Numbered from the stretch's first letter, positions 8,543-17,090 are shown. The stretch: 62,228 bases of DNA from Exiguobacterium alkaliphilum 12/1 (GCF_000714435.1 NZ_JJMW01000048.1:1-62228), one strand, 5' to 3'. Numbers and translations: made by a program. Notes: a model not told the origin generated them from the letters alone.

Positions 8543-11269
8543 ATGCGCCGCTCCCCGTTCGCCGATGTCCCGTTCCGCACCGTCCTCACCGTCTTGTTTG
8601 CGCTCTCGTTCGTCGCCGTCGTGTTGCTCACGTTTTGGAGCGGCTATTATTGGAAAGAAAAAGCCGAGACGTCGCGCCAAGCGATCACGAACATGACGTA
8701 CGCGAAAGACGTGTCCGGCGTCGAGAGCCATTTGATCCTTTATTATGTCGCCCGGCAGTATGAAATCGAGCGTGCCGAGACGTTCACGCTCGTCTCGGAC
8801 CAATATCGGGATCAAGCCCTCGCCTTTAATCGCTCGCTCATCAACGACGTCCACGCCGGTCTCTCCGACCGGGAACGTGACGCCGTGCTCGCCTTCTCCG
8901 ACAATATCGAGGCGGCGACGACGAGCATCAACACGGATTGGTTCCGGATCGTGCCGTTCGATTTATTGAAGTCGCTCGACCGCCGTTGGATTTATGACGG
9001 GCTGCGCCAGACGAATCAAGACAGCTCGCTCTACGAGGCGACCGACGCCTTGCTCCGGCTCCAGATGGCGTACACGCGAAACATCGACCGCGTCTTCGTC
9101 GCCGACCCGGACAAAGACCAACTCGCGGAGTTCGAAGCGTCACTCCTCCCGGAACAAGCCTTGTTGCAAAATCTCGTGCTCGATCGCCCGATTTTGTCAG
9201 ATACGGTCGACAATCGCATCAATCAGGCGTTCACCGCACTCGACCAACTGTCGAACCCCGACGTCCCGTACGAGGCGCGCTACGTGAGCGCCATCGCCTT
9301 TTACGACCAGACCCAGCGTATGCTCGACGCCATCAGCGACAAGGCGCTCGCGGCGCTCGAGACGGAACGACGTCAAGAACAGTCATTTTATGTGTTCACC
9401 TTGATTTTTGGCATGTTGACGCTCGCCTTGCTGTCGTACGGGTTCGTCCGCTATTATTACCGCTATCGGTTCGACTTGGTCCATCTGCAGGAACGCGCCC
9501 TCGCCATCGACCCGATGCTTGAACCCCCGGCGAACTCGTTCCCGGACCGGCACGATTTCGCACCGGTCGAACAGGAGTTAAAACGCATCGCTCGCGACAT
9601 GTCGCTCACCGTCCGTCATCTCGAAGCAAAATCGTTCGAGCTCGCCGAAGTGCATGAACGTTGGGCGTCTCTTTTCACGGAGACCGGGCTCGCTATCGCA
9701 TTGATTGATGACAAGTTCGAGATTATCGAACGCAACGACGTGTTCGAACGACTGCTCGGCAATCGGAACTTGTACGAGTTCACCCAGCTACTGACAGCGA
9801 CCGGGCGCAAAATTTGGGAAGACGGTCTCGCCCACGTCAAACGGGAGCAGCGGCCAAGCGAGTTCATCCTCTTCTTTGAAGAGACGCCGCGGCGCTACAT
9901 GAGCGTCAAGCTATTGCCGCTCGAGGTCGGCAATCACCGGCATTACTACATCATCTTAGAGGATGTGACCGAACGAATCGTCCGCGAGCAAGAAGTCGAC
10001 CGGCTCGTCCGTTACGATGACGCGACCGGCCTGTTGAACGCGTATGGTTTCGCCCAGACGTATCGAAAACGAGGACTCGCGGCGACACATGGCGTGTTCC
10101 TCGTCTTCAAAGTGAACGACTATCAACACTTGTCCGACTGGTACGGAACGGCTTACGCGGAAGCGGCGCTCAAACGGCTCGTCTCCCGGCTCGAGGCCCG
10201 TCTGAAGAAATATGCGACGAGCCTGCTCGGACGTTACCGTGACAACACCCTCCTCCTCTACATTCAAGACTTGGACGCCGAAGACAAAGACGAGGTCGAG
10301 GACTTGTTCCCCCGTGACTGGGATGAGCGGACGCGACGCCAAGCGCTCGACAGCCAATGCGGGATGACGGTCGTCCGGATGCAGTCGTATGACGAGGCGT
10401 TGAAACAAGCGATGAACGCGCTGCAACTCGCCATCGAGCAACGGACCCGCTTTGTCTGGTACGACGCGGACGTGCTCCGGCAAGTCGAGCGGCTCGCCTT
10501 GATTGAGCGGACTCTGCCTGACGCCATAAAGAAACGCGCGATTCACGTCGCCTACCATCCGCAAATCGAGTTGAAGACGGGCGCCATCGTCGGGGCAGAG
10601 GCACTCGCCCGCTGGGACAGCGACACGCACGGGAAAATCAGTCCCGACGAGTTCATCCGCATCGCCGAGAAGTCGGATCAGATTTTATGGCTGTCGCTCA
10701 GCGTGTTGGAACAAGTGATTGAACAGTTGCTCCGTTGGCATGACACGTCGCTGTCGGCGCTCACCGTCTCCTACAACTTGTCCCCCCGTTGTCTCGACGC
10801 AGCGATCGTCGACTTGTTGACGGAGACGGCCGAGACGCATCCGTGGATCACCGACCGGCTCGTCATCGAGTTGACCGAGTCGAGCGACTTGTTGACGTAC
10901 CCGACCGATTTGAGCCAGCTCGAGACGATTGCCCGAAACGGCTATCGCCTCTCCATCGACGACTTCGGGACCGGCTACGCGTCGTTCGAGGCGATTTGGC
11001 ATCTTCCGATTCATGAAGTGAAAATCGACCGTATGTACGTCAGCGGCAAGGCGAAAGACTCGTTGTCGTTCCTGCGCGCCGTCGCCCGCTTCACACGGGA
11101 ACAACGGCTCGTCCTCGTCGCCGAGGGAATCGAGACGAAACTTGAGTTGAAGCGGATGATTGAGGAAGGGGTCGAGATTGGGCAAGGGTATTACTTCACC
11201 GAACCGCTCGACGCCATGACGTTCACGGCGTGGGCAGAAGCACGCATACAAAAAGACGAGACCAGTTGA
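8543..11269 (+). CDS. Membrane-bound PAS - degenerate GGDEF - EAL phosphodiesterase (paralogue B)
   Basis: Full-length paralogue of the protein at 4102 with the same architecture in 908 residues: transmembrane helix (about 13-32), helical outer sensor region, second helix (about 282-303), PAS-like domain (about 372-475), GGDEF-fold domain whose signature is replaced by GRYRDNTLL, and an EAL domain (about 645-895). Conserved EAL features are GAEALARW, YNLSPR, ELTESSD, IDDFGTGYAS, VKIDR and AEGIET. It is therefore likely a c-di-GMP phosphodiesterase without cyclase activity. AGGAGG lies six bases before the ATG. The outer sensor region appears to be the most diverged part, suggesting a different signal. 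The DinB-like gene and the two-gene membrane unit separate the two paralogues. Its stop codon lies inside a bidirectional terminator. Confidence 0.88.
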   Translation: MRRSPFADVPFRTVLTVLFALSFVAVVLLTFWSGYYWKEKAETSRQAITNMTYAKDVSGVESHLILYYVARQYEIERAETFTLVSDQYRDQALAFNRSLINDVHAGLSDRERDAVLAFSDNIEAATTSINTDWFRIVPFDLLKSLDRRWIYDGLRQTNQDSSLYEATDALLRLQMAYTRNIDRVFVADPDKDQLAEFEASLLPEQALLQNLVLDRPILSDTVDNRINQAFTALDQLSNPDVPYEARYVSAIAFYDQTQRMLDAISDKALAALETERRQEQSFYVFTLIFGMLTLALLSYGFVRYYYRYRFDLVHLQERALAIDPMLEPPANSFPDRHDFAPVEQELKRIARDMSLTVRHLEAKSFELAEVHERWASLFTETGLAIALIDDKFEIIERNDVFERLLGNRNLYEFTQLLTATGRKIWEDGLAHVKREQRPSEFILFFEETPRRYMSVKLLPLEVGNHRHYYIILEDVTERIVREQEVDRLVRYDDATGLLNAYGFAQTYRKRGLAATHGVFLVFKVNDYQHLSDWYGTAYAEAALKRLVSRLEARLKKYATSLLGRYRDNTLLLYIQDLDAEDKDEVEDLFPRDWDERTRRQALDSQCGMTVVRMQSYDEALKQAMNALQLAIEQRTRFVWYDADVLRQVERLALIERTLPDAIKKRAIHVAYHPQIELKTGAIVGAEALARWDSDTHGKISPDEFIRIAEKSDQILWLSLSVLEQVIEQLLRWHDTSLSALTVSYNLSPRCLDAAIVDLLTETAETHPWITDRLVIELTESSDLLTYPTDLSQLETIARNGYRLSIDDFGTGYASFEAIWHLPIHEVKIDRMYVSGKAKDSLSFLRAVARFTREQRLVLVAEGIETKLELKRMIEEGVEIGQGYYFTEPLDAMTFTAWAEARIQKDETS

Positions 11270-11281
11270 GGTCTCGTCTTT
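11252..11281. terminator. Bidirectional terminator overlapping a stop codon
   Basis: AAAGACGAGACC and GGTCTCGTCTTT form a perfect 12-base stem. The loop contains the TGA of the EAL gene. The minus-strand UDP-sugar dehydrogenase ends just to the right and uses the opposite T-run. Confidence 0.88.
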
Positions 11282-11283
11282 GT

Positions 11284-12525
11284 TCATTTCGACGTCGAAG
11301 GATTCACCTTCTGTTGCATCCGACCAACGCCCTCGTATTGAACGTCACGCGGGTCGCGGGCGAACTTCCATGCGTTGCGGGCGTCAATGAAGCGCGGTTG
11401 ACGCATGCCGGCGAACGCTTCCGGTTTCAAGTTGACGAGTTCTTCCCACTCGGTGACGAGGATGGCGTAGTCTGCTCCGTCGAGCGCCTCTTCCACCGTG
11501 TCGGCTTGGCGGTAGTCCCACGTCGCGAGCGGGTCGTAGCCGATGACTTCGACTTCTTGCAGGAGCAGCTGCTGGGCGAGCGCGATGGACGGGGCGTCAC
11601 GCATATCGTCCGTCCCCGGTTTGAAGGCGAGCCCGAGGAAGGCGACGCGCATGCCGCGGGTCACGTCGAGCTTCGACAACAAGTAACGGATTTGGGCGTC
11701 ATTCGTCTCCGCAGCCGCCCGGATGACCGGTAAGTCGAGACCGTTCTCCTGCGCGACGTGAAGCAGCGCGGCCATATCTTTCGGGAAACACGAGCCGCCA
11801 TACCCGAGCCCAGCGTTCAAGAACGAACGCCCGATGCGGGGGTCGAGCCCCATGCCGTCGGCGATCGTCGTGATGTCTGCCCCGGCCTTGTCGGCGAGAC
11901 GGGACAAGTCGTTGATGAAGCTGATTTTCGTCGCGAGGAACGCGTTCGAGGCGTACTTGATGAACTCGGCGTTAATCGGTGATGTGCAGACGAGCGGGAC
12001 GCCGAGGCGGCCGTAAATGCCCGCGAGTTCTTCACACATCTCGAGGTCATCGCTGCCGATGACGACGCGATGTGGTTTCAATACGTCCGCCAAGGCGCGT
12101 CCTTCCTGTAAGAATTCCGGCACGATGGCGAACGTGTGCGCCGGATACATCACCTTCAAGACGTTCGTCGTCCCCGGCGGCACCGTGCTCCGGATGATGA
12201 TCTTTTGCGGTGTCTTGAACGCGGCGAGCGCCGCTTCGATGTATGACAAGTCACAGCTGCCATCTTCGCGGCTCGGCGTCCCGACGGCGAGAATGACGTA
12301 GTCGGCACCTGACGCGAGCCCGACATCGTCCGTCCACGTGATCGCGTCTTGATATTCGGAGAGCACTTCGGCCATACCCGGTTCGTGGAACGGGACCGTG
12401 CCGCCTTTCAACTGCTCGAGTTTTGGTATGTGTTTCTCGACGCCGATGACCTCGTGCCCCGCTTTCGCGAGTCCGCACAACGTGGCCAATCCGACGTAGC
12501 CTAAACCAATGATTCCAAATTTCAC
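11284..12525 (-). CDS. ugd: UDP-glucose 6-dehydrogenase family protein
   Basis: Cytosolic NAD-dependent nucleotide-sugar dehydrogenase of 413 residues, most likely oxidising UDP-glucose to UDP-glucuronate for an acidic polymer. The Rossmann motif GIIGLGYVGLA opens the protein, the catalytic Cys lies in GYGGSCFPKD (about 254-263), and the C-terminal UDP-binding domain begins near GLAFKPGTDDMRDAPS. Catalytic-domain helices contain the usual EFIKYASNAFLATKISF. Length and motifs fit the Ugd/TuaD branch better than the WecC branch represented at 57.4 kb. The start is GTG, seven bases after GAAGGAGG. It is monocistronic. The product could feed the exopolysaccharide locus or a teichuronic-type polymer; the exact substrate is inferred. 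Confidence 0.88.
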   Translation of the reverse strand: MKFGIIGLGYVGLATLCGLAKAGHEVIGVEKHIPKLEQLKGGTVPFHEPGMAEVLSEYQDAITWTDDVGLASGADYVILAVGTPSREDGSCDLSYIEAALAAFKTPQKIIIRSTVPPGTTNVLKVMYPAHTFAIVPEFLQEGRALADVLKPHRVVIGSDDLEMCEELAGIYGRLGVPLVCTSPINAEFIKYASNAFLATKISFINDLSRLADKAGADITTIADGMGLDPRIGRSFLNAGLGYGGSCFPKDMAALLHVAQENGLDLPVIRAAAETNDAQIRYLLSKLDVTRGMRVAFLGLAFKPGTDDMRDAPSIALAQQLLLQEVEVIGYDPLATWDYRQADTVEEALDGADYAILVTEWEELVNLKPEAFAGMRQPRFIDARNAWKFARDPRDVQYEGVGRMQQKVNPSTSK

Positions 12526-12677
12526 GCTAGTTCCTCCTTCGGTATGCTCCCTTCAACAGTAGCGAAAAGCCGGGATGAAGGGAAGGCGATAACGCGCTCG
12601 AATGTTCTTTCGGGACTGACTTTTTTCATTTGGTAGGGTGACGGGTCGGCTCGGAAGTGCGCGCTGGCGCGGGGAAG

Positions 12678-12686
12678 TGCTATAAT
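12678..12686 (+). promoter_or_regulatory. Extended -10 promoter
   Basis: TGCTATAAT matches an extended -10 element exactly, 32 bases before the start of the small membrane protein gene. No convincing -35 box is present. Confidence 0.6.
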
Positions 12687-12718
12687 GGGTCAAAATGACG
12701 CTAGAAAGGACTAACCGC

Positions 12719-12955
12719 ATGGGCTTACTCGCTTTCTTTTTGGTTACACTCTTCATCTATTATTGGTTTCCGGTCCGGGGGGGACTGAAAACCTTCCTTC
12801 TCATCTTGATTATGGTGAGCGGTTGGCTCTCCATCTTCGAAATCGTCTCCATTTTGGAAGCCCGTCCATGGGTGGCCGCCCCATTACTTCTCATCATCGG
12901 TCTCATCGTTTGGAAGTGGCGCAGAGATCGCAATCGGCAAGAGAAGAGCGTTTGA
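12719..12955 (+). CDS. Small membrane protein of unknown function
   Basis: Unrecognised 78-residue protein with two hydrophobic segments (about 2-16 and 22-40), a third near 51-65, and a basic C-terminus (WKWRRDRNRQEK), so probably an inner-membrane protein with a cytoplasmic tail. The ATG at 12719 was chosen over the in-frame ATG 24 bases upstream because AGAAAGGA lies eight bases before it and the upstream ATG has no ribosome binding site. A promoter and a terminator bracket it, which supports a real independent gene. Confidence 0.65.
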   Translation: MGLLAFFLVTLFIYYWFPVRGGLKTFLLILIMVSGWLSIFEIVSILEARPWVAAPLLLIIGLIVWKWRRDRNRQEKSV

Positions 12956-12976
12956 CGACCGTCAAATGCTTTTTTT
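12947..12976 (+). terminator. Rho-independent terminator
   Basis: AGCGTTTGAC and GTCAAATGCT pair with one G-T wobble around a GACC loop and run into TTTTTT. The stop codon of the small membrane protein lies in the left arm. Confidence 0.85.
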
Positions 12977-13006
12977 GATGTATTCTCTTTCTTTACCAAA
13001 ATTCCC

Positions 13007-13046
13007 TTGCAAAAAGACGTATTCATTCTAGTATCGTGACGTCTTT
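13007..13046 (+). promoter_or_regulatory. Promoter of the PNAG operon with embedded operator-like inverted repeat
   Basis: TTGCAA and TAGTAT are 16 bases apart, a plausible sigma-A promoter about 100 bases before pgaC. A perfect inverted repeat, AAAGACGT and ACGTCTTT with 18 bases between, starts right after the -35 box and ends just downstream of the -10 box. That is the position expected of a repressor operator. No regulator gene (such as icaR) lies next to the operon in this window. Confidence 0.5.
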
Positions 13047-13136
13047 CACAAGTTTTTAAAACATATGGGAATCAGTTTAAACGGTGCTATCATACAAGCA
13101 TCTTTCATTTTTATTCCGTACGAAGGGGACCTTTTT

Positions 13137-14396
13137 ATGCAATTTTATTTGCTCGACTTGGCACCATGGATTGAACCGCTCGCACAGTTCGTCTTCTGGT
13201 ACCCGTTTTTCATGGCGCTGTTTTGGATTTCTGGCGCCGTCTTGTTCAGCTTGACGCGTGAACAAGAGAAACCGCTCGATTTGAACGAGCGCGAATGGCC
13301 GCTCATCAGCATCCTCGTCCCATGTTACAACGAGGAAGAGACGATTGAAGAGACGATTACATATCTCGATCGCCTGACGTATCCAAACCTTGAAATCATC
13401 GCCGTCAATGACGGCAGCTCGGACCGAACCGGCGACCTCTTGATCGGGCTCGCCGACAAGCACGATCGGCTCCGGGTCATCGACTGCCATGAGAACCGCG
13501 GCAAGGCGAACGCCCTCCACATGGCCGCCCATGCCGCCCACTCCGAATACTTGCTCTGTGTCGATTCGGACGCGTTCCTCGACGAAGAAGCCCCGTACCA
13601 GCTCGTCCGCCACTTCCTAGAAGGCGGCGAACGGGTCGGTGCCGTCACCGGCAACCCGCGCATCCGTAACCGCGACACGCTTCTCAGCCGAATGCAAATC
13701 GTCGAGTACGCCTCGATTATCGGATCGATTAAGCGCACGCAGCGCGTCATGGGGAAAATCATGACCGTCTCTGGCGTCATCGTCATGTTCCGCAAAAAAG
13801 CGCTCCTCACGGTCGGGCTGTGGGACCGGGACATGATCACCGAAGACATCGCCGTCTCGTGGAAGCTCCAAAAGAAATTTTGGGACATCCGCTACGAGCC
13901 GCGCGCCATCTGCTGGATGCTCGTCCCGGAATCACTGTCGGGCATTTGGAAGCAGCGGGTCCGTTGGTCGCAAGGCGGGCAAGAAGTCGTCTTGCGTCAC
14001 TTCGACATCTTCAAAGACTGGCGCCAACGCCGCATCTGGCCCGTCTATATCGAACAAGTCATCAGCGTCCTCTGGGCGTATGCGTGGCTCGTCGTCACGA
14101 TTTACTTGTTCGTGACGGCCGACACGGTACAACAGATGCTCGTCTGGTTCACGTACAACTCGTTCGCGCTCGTCTTGATTAGCCACATCCAGTTGCTCAT
14201 CTCGCTTTGGAACGACGCGCGGTACGATAACGTCTTCCGCTATTACGTCTGGGCCGCCTGGTACCCGGTCATCTATTGGATGCTCAACACGTTCGTCGTC
14301 ATCGCGGCGACGCCGCGGGCCATCCGCTCGACAGTGAAAGGAGGCTATGCGACATGGAACTCTCCAGATCGCGGCACGAGACGGAGCAGCTTATAG
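13137..14396 (+). CDS. pgaC: Poly-beta-1,6-N-acetylglucosamine synthase (GT2)
   Basis: Processive membrane glycosyltransferase of 419 residues that should polymerise UDP-GlcNAc into PNAG at the membrane. The GT2 motifs are in order: VPCYNEEETIEETI, the DXD element CVDSDAFL, the acceptor-site Asp in ITEDIAVSW and the QxxRW-type motif KQRVRWSQGG (about 285-294). Membrane helices lie near 15-40 and in three or four segments after residue 310. The start at 13137 was chosen over an upstream ATG at 13065 because GAAGGGGAC lies just before it and the length then matches IcaA/PgaC. It heads a three-gene operon with a PgaD-like subunit and an IcaB-type deacetylase. c-di-GMP control is known for PgaCD in enterobacteria; here it is only suggested by the EAL genes nearby. 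Confidence 0.92.
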   Translation: MQFYLLDLAPWIEPLAQFVFWYPFFMALFWISGAVLFSLTREQEKPLDLNEREWPLISILVPCYNEEETIEETITYLDRLTYPNLEIIAVNDGSSDRTGDLLIGLADKHDRLRVIDCHENRGKANALHMAAHAAHSEYLLCVDSDAFLDEEAPYQLVRHFLEGGERVGAVTGNPRIRNRDTLLSRMQIVEYASIIGSIKRTQRVMGKIMTVSGVIVMFRKKALLTVGLWDRDMITEDIAVSWKLQKKFWDIRYEPRAICWMLVPESLSGIWKQRVRWSQGGQEVVLRHFDIFKDWRQRRIWPVYIEQVISVLWAYAWLVVTIYLFVTADTVQQMLVWFTYNSFALVLISHIQLLISLWNDARYDNVFRYYVWAAWYPVIYWMLNTFVVIAATPRAIRSTVKGGYATWNSPDRGTRRSSL

Positions 14397-14818
14397 GTCA
14401 AGACGTCCTCGTCAAGACGAAGCGCTCCTTCATCCGAAAAAGTATCGAAGTTTTCTTGACGCTCGTATTTTGGGCGTATACGTTCGTCGTCAGCTGGTTC
14501 TTCCTCAGTGCGGCGCTCGGTCAAAACGACCGCTACATCGCCACGCTCAAGACCGCGTTGAACGTCACGAACGCCGACATCCGTGGGTTGCTCGCCTTCG
14601 GTGTCCTGTCACTCCTCGCCTCGGCGCTCATCTTGTTCGTCTGGCGCACGTACAATAAGAAACGCTATGGCTCACTCAGACGCCGTAAGCCCCCGACCCC
14701 GACGACGACGGAAGAATTCGTAGCGCTCGGATTGATTGATGAGTCGGAAATCGTGCGCCTACAGACCGAGAAAGTCATCGTCTTCACCGATAACCCGGTA
14801 AAGGAGTTGACGAAGTGA
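14354..14818 (+). CDS. pgaD: PgaD/IcaD-like accessory subunit of PNAG synthase
   Basis: Protein of 154 residues with two strong transmembrane segments (about 32-55 and 75-97) and a cytoplasmic tail, the layout of PgaD. In enterobacteria PgaD binds PgaC and is stabilised by c-di-GMP. The gene overlaps the end of pgaC by 43 bases. The ATG at 14354 follows AAAGGAGG at good spacing; a longer in-frame opening from 14276 lacks a site and lies within pgaC. Its stop overlaps the GTG of the deacetylase gene. The assignment rests mainly on position, size and topology, since PgaD sequences diverge widely. Confidence 0.75.
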   Translation: MELSRSRHETEQLIGQDVLVKTKRSFIRKSIEVFLTLVFWAYTFVVSWFFLSAALGQNDRYIATLKTALNVTNADIRGLLAFGVLSLLASALILFVWRTYNKKRYGSLRRRKPPTPTTTEEFVALGLIDESEIVRLQTEKVIVFTDNPVKELTK

Positions 14819-15666
14819 GCAAAGTCTTTAAACTCCTCCTCGCCCTTGTCATCATCGCCGGGGTGACGTGGAAAGTGAACGACGTCACCTCGAAGCGGCC
14901 GGATACGCCGGACCCGATGCTCGTCGCGAAAGACGGCGTCTGCCTCGGGCTCAACTATCACCGTGTCAAAAAGCCACACGCATGGAACAAGACCGTCGAG
15001 ACGTTGACCGGGTCGGACGACTTGAAACGGTATAACGTTTACGCCGACGAGTTCCAAGACCAGATTCGTTGGATGAAGCAAGCCGGCGTCCATTTCGCGA
15101 CGCTCGGTGAAATCGAAGGATACGTGCGCGGCGAAGCGATTCCTGAGAAGTGCGTCTGGCTCTCGTTCGATGACGTCGACCATACCGTCTACGAGAACGC
15201 CTTCCCCGTCCTCCGTGAAGAAGGCGTCCCGTTCACGTTGTTCGTCATCACCGGCCACGTCGGCGAGACGTTCCAAAACTTGAACCTCGCTCCGTGGCAT
15301 GAGTTAAAAGCGATGAAAGACAGCGGACTCGCCGATTTCGGATCGCACACGAACGATATGCATTACATCGAGGACGGGATGGCCGTCTTCCTCGACCCGG
15401 CGAACCACGACGCGTTCAAACGCGACCTCGAGGCGAGCCGGGCCGCCTTGAACGAACAGCTCGGGATTGACGCGACCGCCATCGCCTATCCGTTCGGGGA
15501 GACGGACGACGCCGTCACCGCCATCGCCGAGTCGGCCGGGTTCACCGATGCGTTCATCTTGAGCCCGAACCCGATCACGAACGACAACGCCCCGTACTTC
15601 ATCGACCGTTACTTACTCGACAAACACGTCTTCGACGAGTTCGTCAAACCGTACCTGTCACGCTAA
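14815..15666 (+). CDS. icaB: Poly-N-acetylglucosamine N-deacetylase (IcaB type)
   Basis: Extracytoplasmic polysaccharide deacetylase of 283 residues that would partly de-N-acetylate PNAG, giving it positive charge and surface retention. An uncleaved or cleaved N-terminal helix (about 5-20) precedes the NodB-type domain. The metal and catalytic motifs are LSFDDVDHT (Asp-Asp, about 117-125), the SHTNDMH histidine motif (about 178-184) and IAYPFGETDD. The DDVDHT form and HTxxMH spacing are typical of the IcaB/PgaB branch rather than chitooligosaccharide deacetylases. Translation starts at a GTG that overlaps the pgaD stop by four bases. No icaC-like acyltransferase follows; the operon ends at a terminator. 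Confidence 0.9.
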   Translation: MSKVFKLLLALVIIAGVTWKVNDVTSKRPDTPDPMLVAKDGVCLGLNYHRVKKPHAWNKTVETLTGSDDLKRYNVYADEFQDQIRWMKQAGVHFATLGEIEGYVRGEAIPEKCVWLSFDDVDHTVYENAFPVLREEGVPFTLFVITGHVGETFQNLNLAPWHELKAMKDSGLADFGSHTNDMHYIEDGMAVFLDPANHDAFKRDLEASRAALNEQLGIDATAIAYPFGETDDAVTAIAESAGFTDAFILSPNPITNDNAPYFIDRYLLDKHVFDEFVKPYLSR

Positions 15667-15692
15667 ACACGCCATGCCGGCGTGTTTTTTTC
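15666..15692 (+). terminator. Rho-independent terminator of the PNAG operon
   Basis: AACACGCC and GGCGTGTT form an eight-base stem directly after the icaB stop and are followed by seven T residues. Confidence 0.9.
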
Positions 15693-15767
15693 ATGAGCTC
15701 GTTCGTTCCCTTTCATTTTGAATCGAACGTGGAAAAGACGAGTAGACTATGGAAGCGAGGGATACGG

Positions 15768-16427
15768 ATGACCGTCATGACATGGATCATCGCCGCCTGT
15801 GTCGCGGCCACGCTGAGCGTGATCTTCATTTGGCTCGCCGAAGAGCCCGTCGAACGCATCAAACTGCAAGTGTTCGCCACCGTCCTCTGTCTCCTCCTCA
15901 TCGGCTTGAGCACGTATACGTTCGAACTTGAACGGGAGTCGCGCGACGCCTCGAACGCGCGCGTGATGACGGAGACGGACTACGCGGAACGGCTGCTCGC
16001 CTTAGAGGAAGAACATGCCGACGACTTGGCGTGGCAAGCGATTCAAATCGAGCGCGACGTGACCGAGAAGCTCGAGGCCCGCTACGCCGCCCGCGAGGAC
16101 ACGATGAAAGACAACCTGTTCTTGAAGGTGATTGATTTAGAAGACGTCATCAAGGCGCAGCGCGGTGAGATTTATGCCCTCGAGGACCGGCTCCGTGAGG
16201 CCGAGGCGATGAACGAGGCGCTCACGCTCGCCCTCGCGGACGCCGAGCGCTTGATGGACACAACGCCCGACGAAACGGAAGACATCGTCTTTTTTGAGAC
16301 GTACGGCTCGTGCGAGGACTTGAACGCGATTTATCCGGAAGGCGTCCCGCTCGAACACGACGCCTATCTCCTCACGTTCGACACCGACCTCGACGGCATC
16401 GCCTGTGGACAAAACGACACCCGCTGA
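15768..16427 (+). CDS. Membrane-anchored coiled-coil protein with Excalibur calcium-binding tail
   Basis: Protein of 219 residues. Two N-terminal hydrophobic helices (about 3-24 and 32-49) are followed by a highly charged, Glu/Ala-rich coiled coil (about 55-170) and a C-terminal Excalibur-like motif. This runs from YGSCEDLNAIYPEG to DTDLDGIACG (about 182-215), with the paired Cys residues and the DxDxDG loop of that family. Excalibur modules are usually outside the cell and bind calcium. The topology here would place the tail outside if both helices form a hairpin with the N-terminus out, which is uncertain. The ATG at 15768 follows GCGAGGG; an upstream in-frame start at 15693 lacks a site. 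Function unknown. The last codons lie inside the terminator stem. Confidence 0.75.
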   Translation: MTVMTWIIAACVAATLSVIFIWLAEEPVERIKLQVFATVLCLLLIGLSTYTFELERESRDASNARVMTETDYAERLLALEEEHADDLAWQAIQIERDVTEKLEARYAAREDTMKDNLFLKVIDLEDVIKAQRGEIYALEDRLREAEAMNEALTLALADAERLMDTTPDETEDIVFFETYGSCEDLNAIYPEGVPLEHDAYLLTFDTDLDGIACGQNDTR

Positions 16428-16446
16428 GCAATCAGCGGGTGTCGTT
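16413..16446. terminator. Bidirectional terminator built into coding sequence
   Basis: ACGACACCCGCTGA and TCAGCGGGTGTCGT form a perfect 14-base stem with a GCAA loop. The left arm encodes the last residues and stop of the Excalibur gene. The right arm abuts the stop of the thioredoxin-like gene on the other strand. Confidence 0.85.
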
Positions 16447-17090
16447 CACTCAGCCGGCACGTCGACGACGTCACCCGCTTGGATGTCTTTGTTCAAGACG
16501 CGCTCCATCTCATCGAGGCTGAACGCATCGAGCAACTTGATGCCGTTCACGTAAACGGTCGGGACATATTCGACGCCGAGGTCACGTGTGTAGAGCCGCG
16601 CGTTTTGGATGCTTTCGTCAATCTGCGGCGCGAGGAGCAGCTCAGCGTCCACGTCGAACAAGGCAGCGAGCCGATGGACGTACGCCTCGGTCCCGAAGTC
16701 GTCCGTTCCCGAGTCCATCCCGATTTGGCGCTGAAGCGCGTAATAGCGGTCCGGCATCAACCGTTCGGCGTTCGCGTCGACGCTCGCGAGCCGTTGCGAC
16801 CGTTCGTTCAACAAGGCGAGCGCCTGTCCTTTGAACGACACCTTCCCCGTCTCAATCCACCGCGCCTCGATCTCCGGCAAGACGCTCTCCATCCACTTCT
16901 TGCACCACGGGCAACTGTAGTCGAAGACGAAGACGATCTCGTCGGCCCCGTCCCCGAGCTTCACTTTCTCGTCGAGAGGGAGCGCGTACTCGACGTACGT
17001 GAACGTCTCGGTCGCATCACCCGCCTCGCTCGTCGTACAGGCGGAAAGTAGAAATATCAGTCCAATCATAAGAAATCCTAGCCGTTTCAT
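16446..17090 (-). CDS. DsbA-like thioredoxin-fold lipoprotein
   Basis: Predicted lipoprotein of 214 residues on the outer face of the membrane. The signal peptide ends in the lipobox LLSAC (Cys about 19). The mature part has a thioredoxin-fold disulphide oxidoreductase motif, CPWC (within DYSCPWCKKWME), and a cis-Pro-type segment near EYVPTVYVNG. It resembles the DsbA/BdbD/FrnE-like group that oxidises or isomerises exported thiols. A helical insertion (about 90-165) is typical of DsbA. The ATG at 17090 was preferred to the one 21 bases upstream because AGGAGG lies between them at good spacing. No DsbB/BdbC partner lies alongside. Confidence 0.82.
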   Translation of the reverse strand: MKRLGFLMIGLIFLLSACTTSEAGDATETFTYVEYALPLDEKVKLGDGADEIVFVFDYSCPWCKKWMESVLPEIEARWIETGKVSFKGQALALLNERSQRLASVDANAERLMPDRYYALQRQIGMDSGTDDFGTEAYVHRLAALFDVDAELLLAPQIDESIQNARLYTRDLGVEYVPTVYVNGIKLLDAFSLDEMERVLNKDIQAGDVVDVPAE

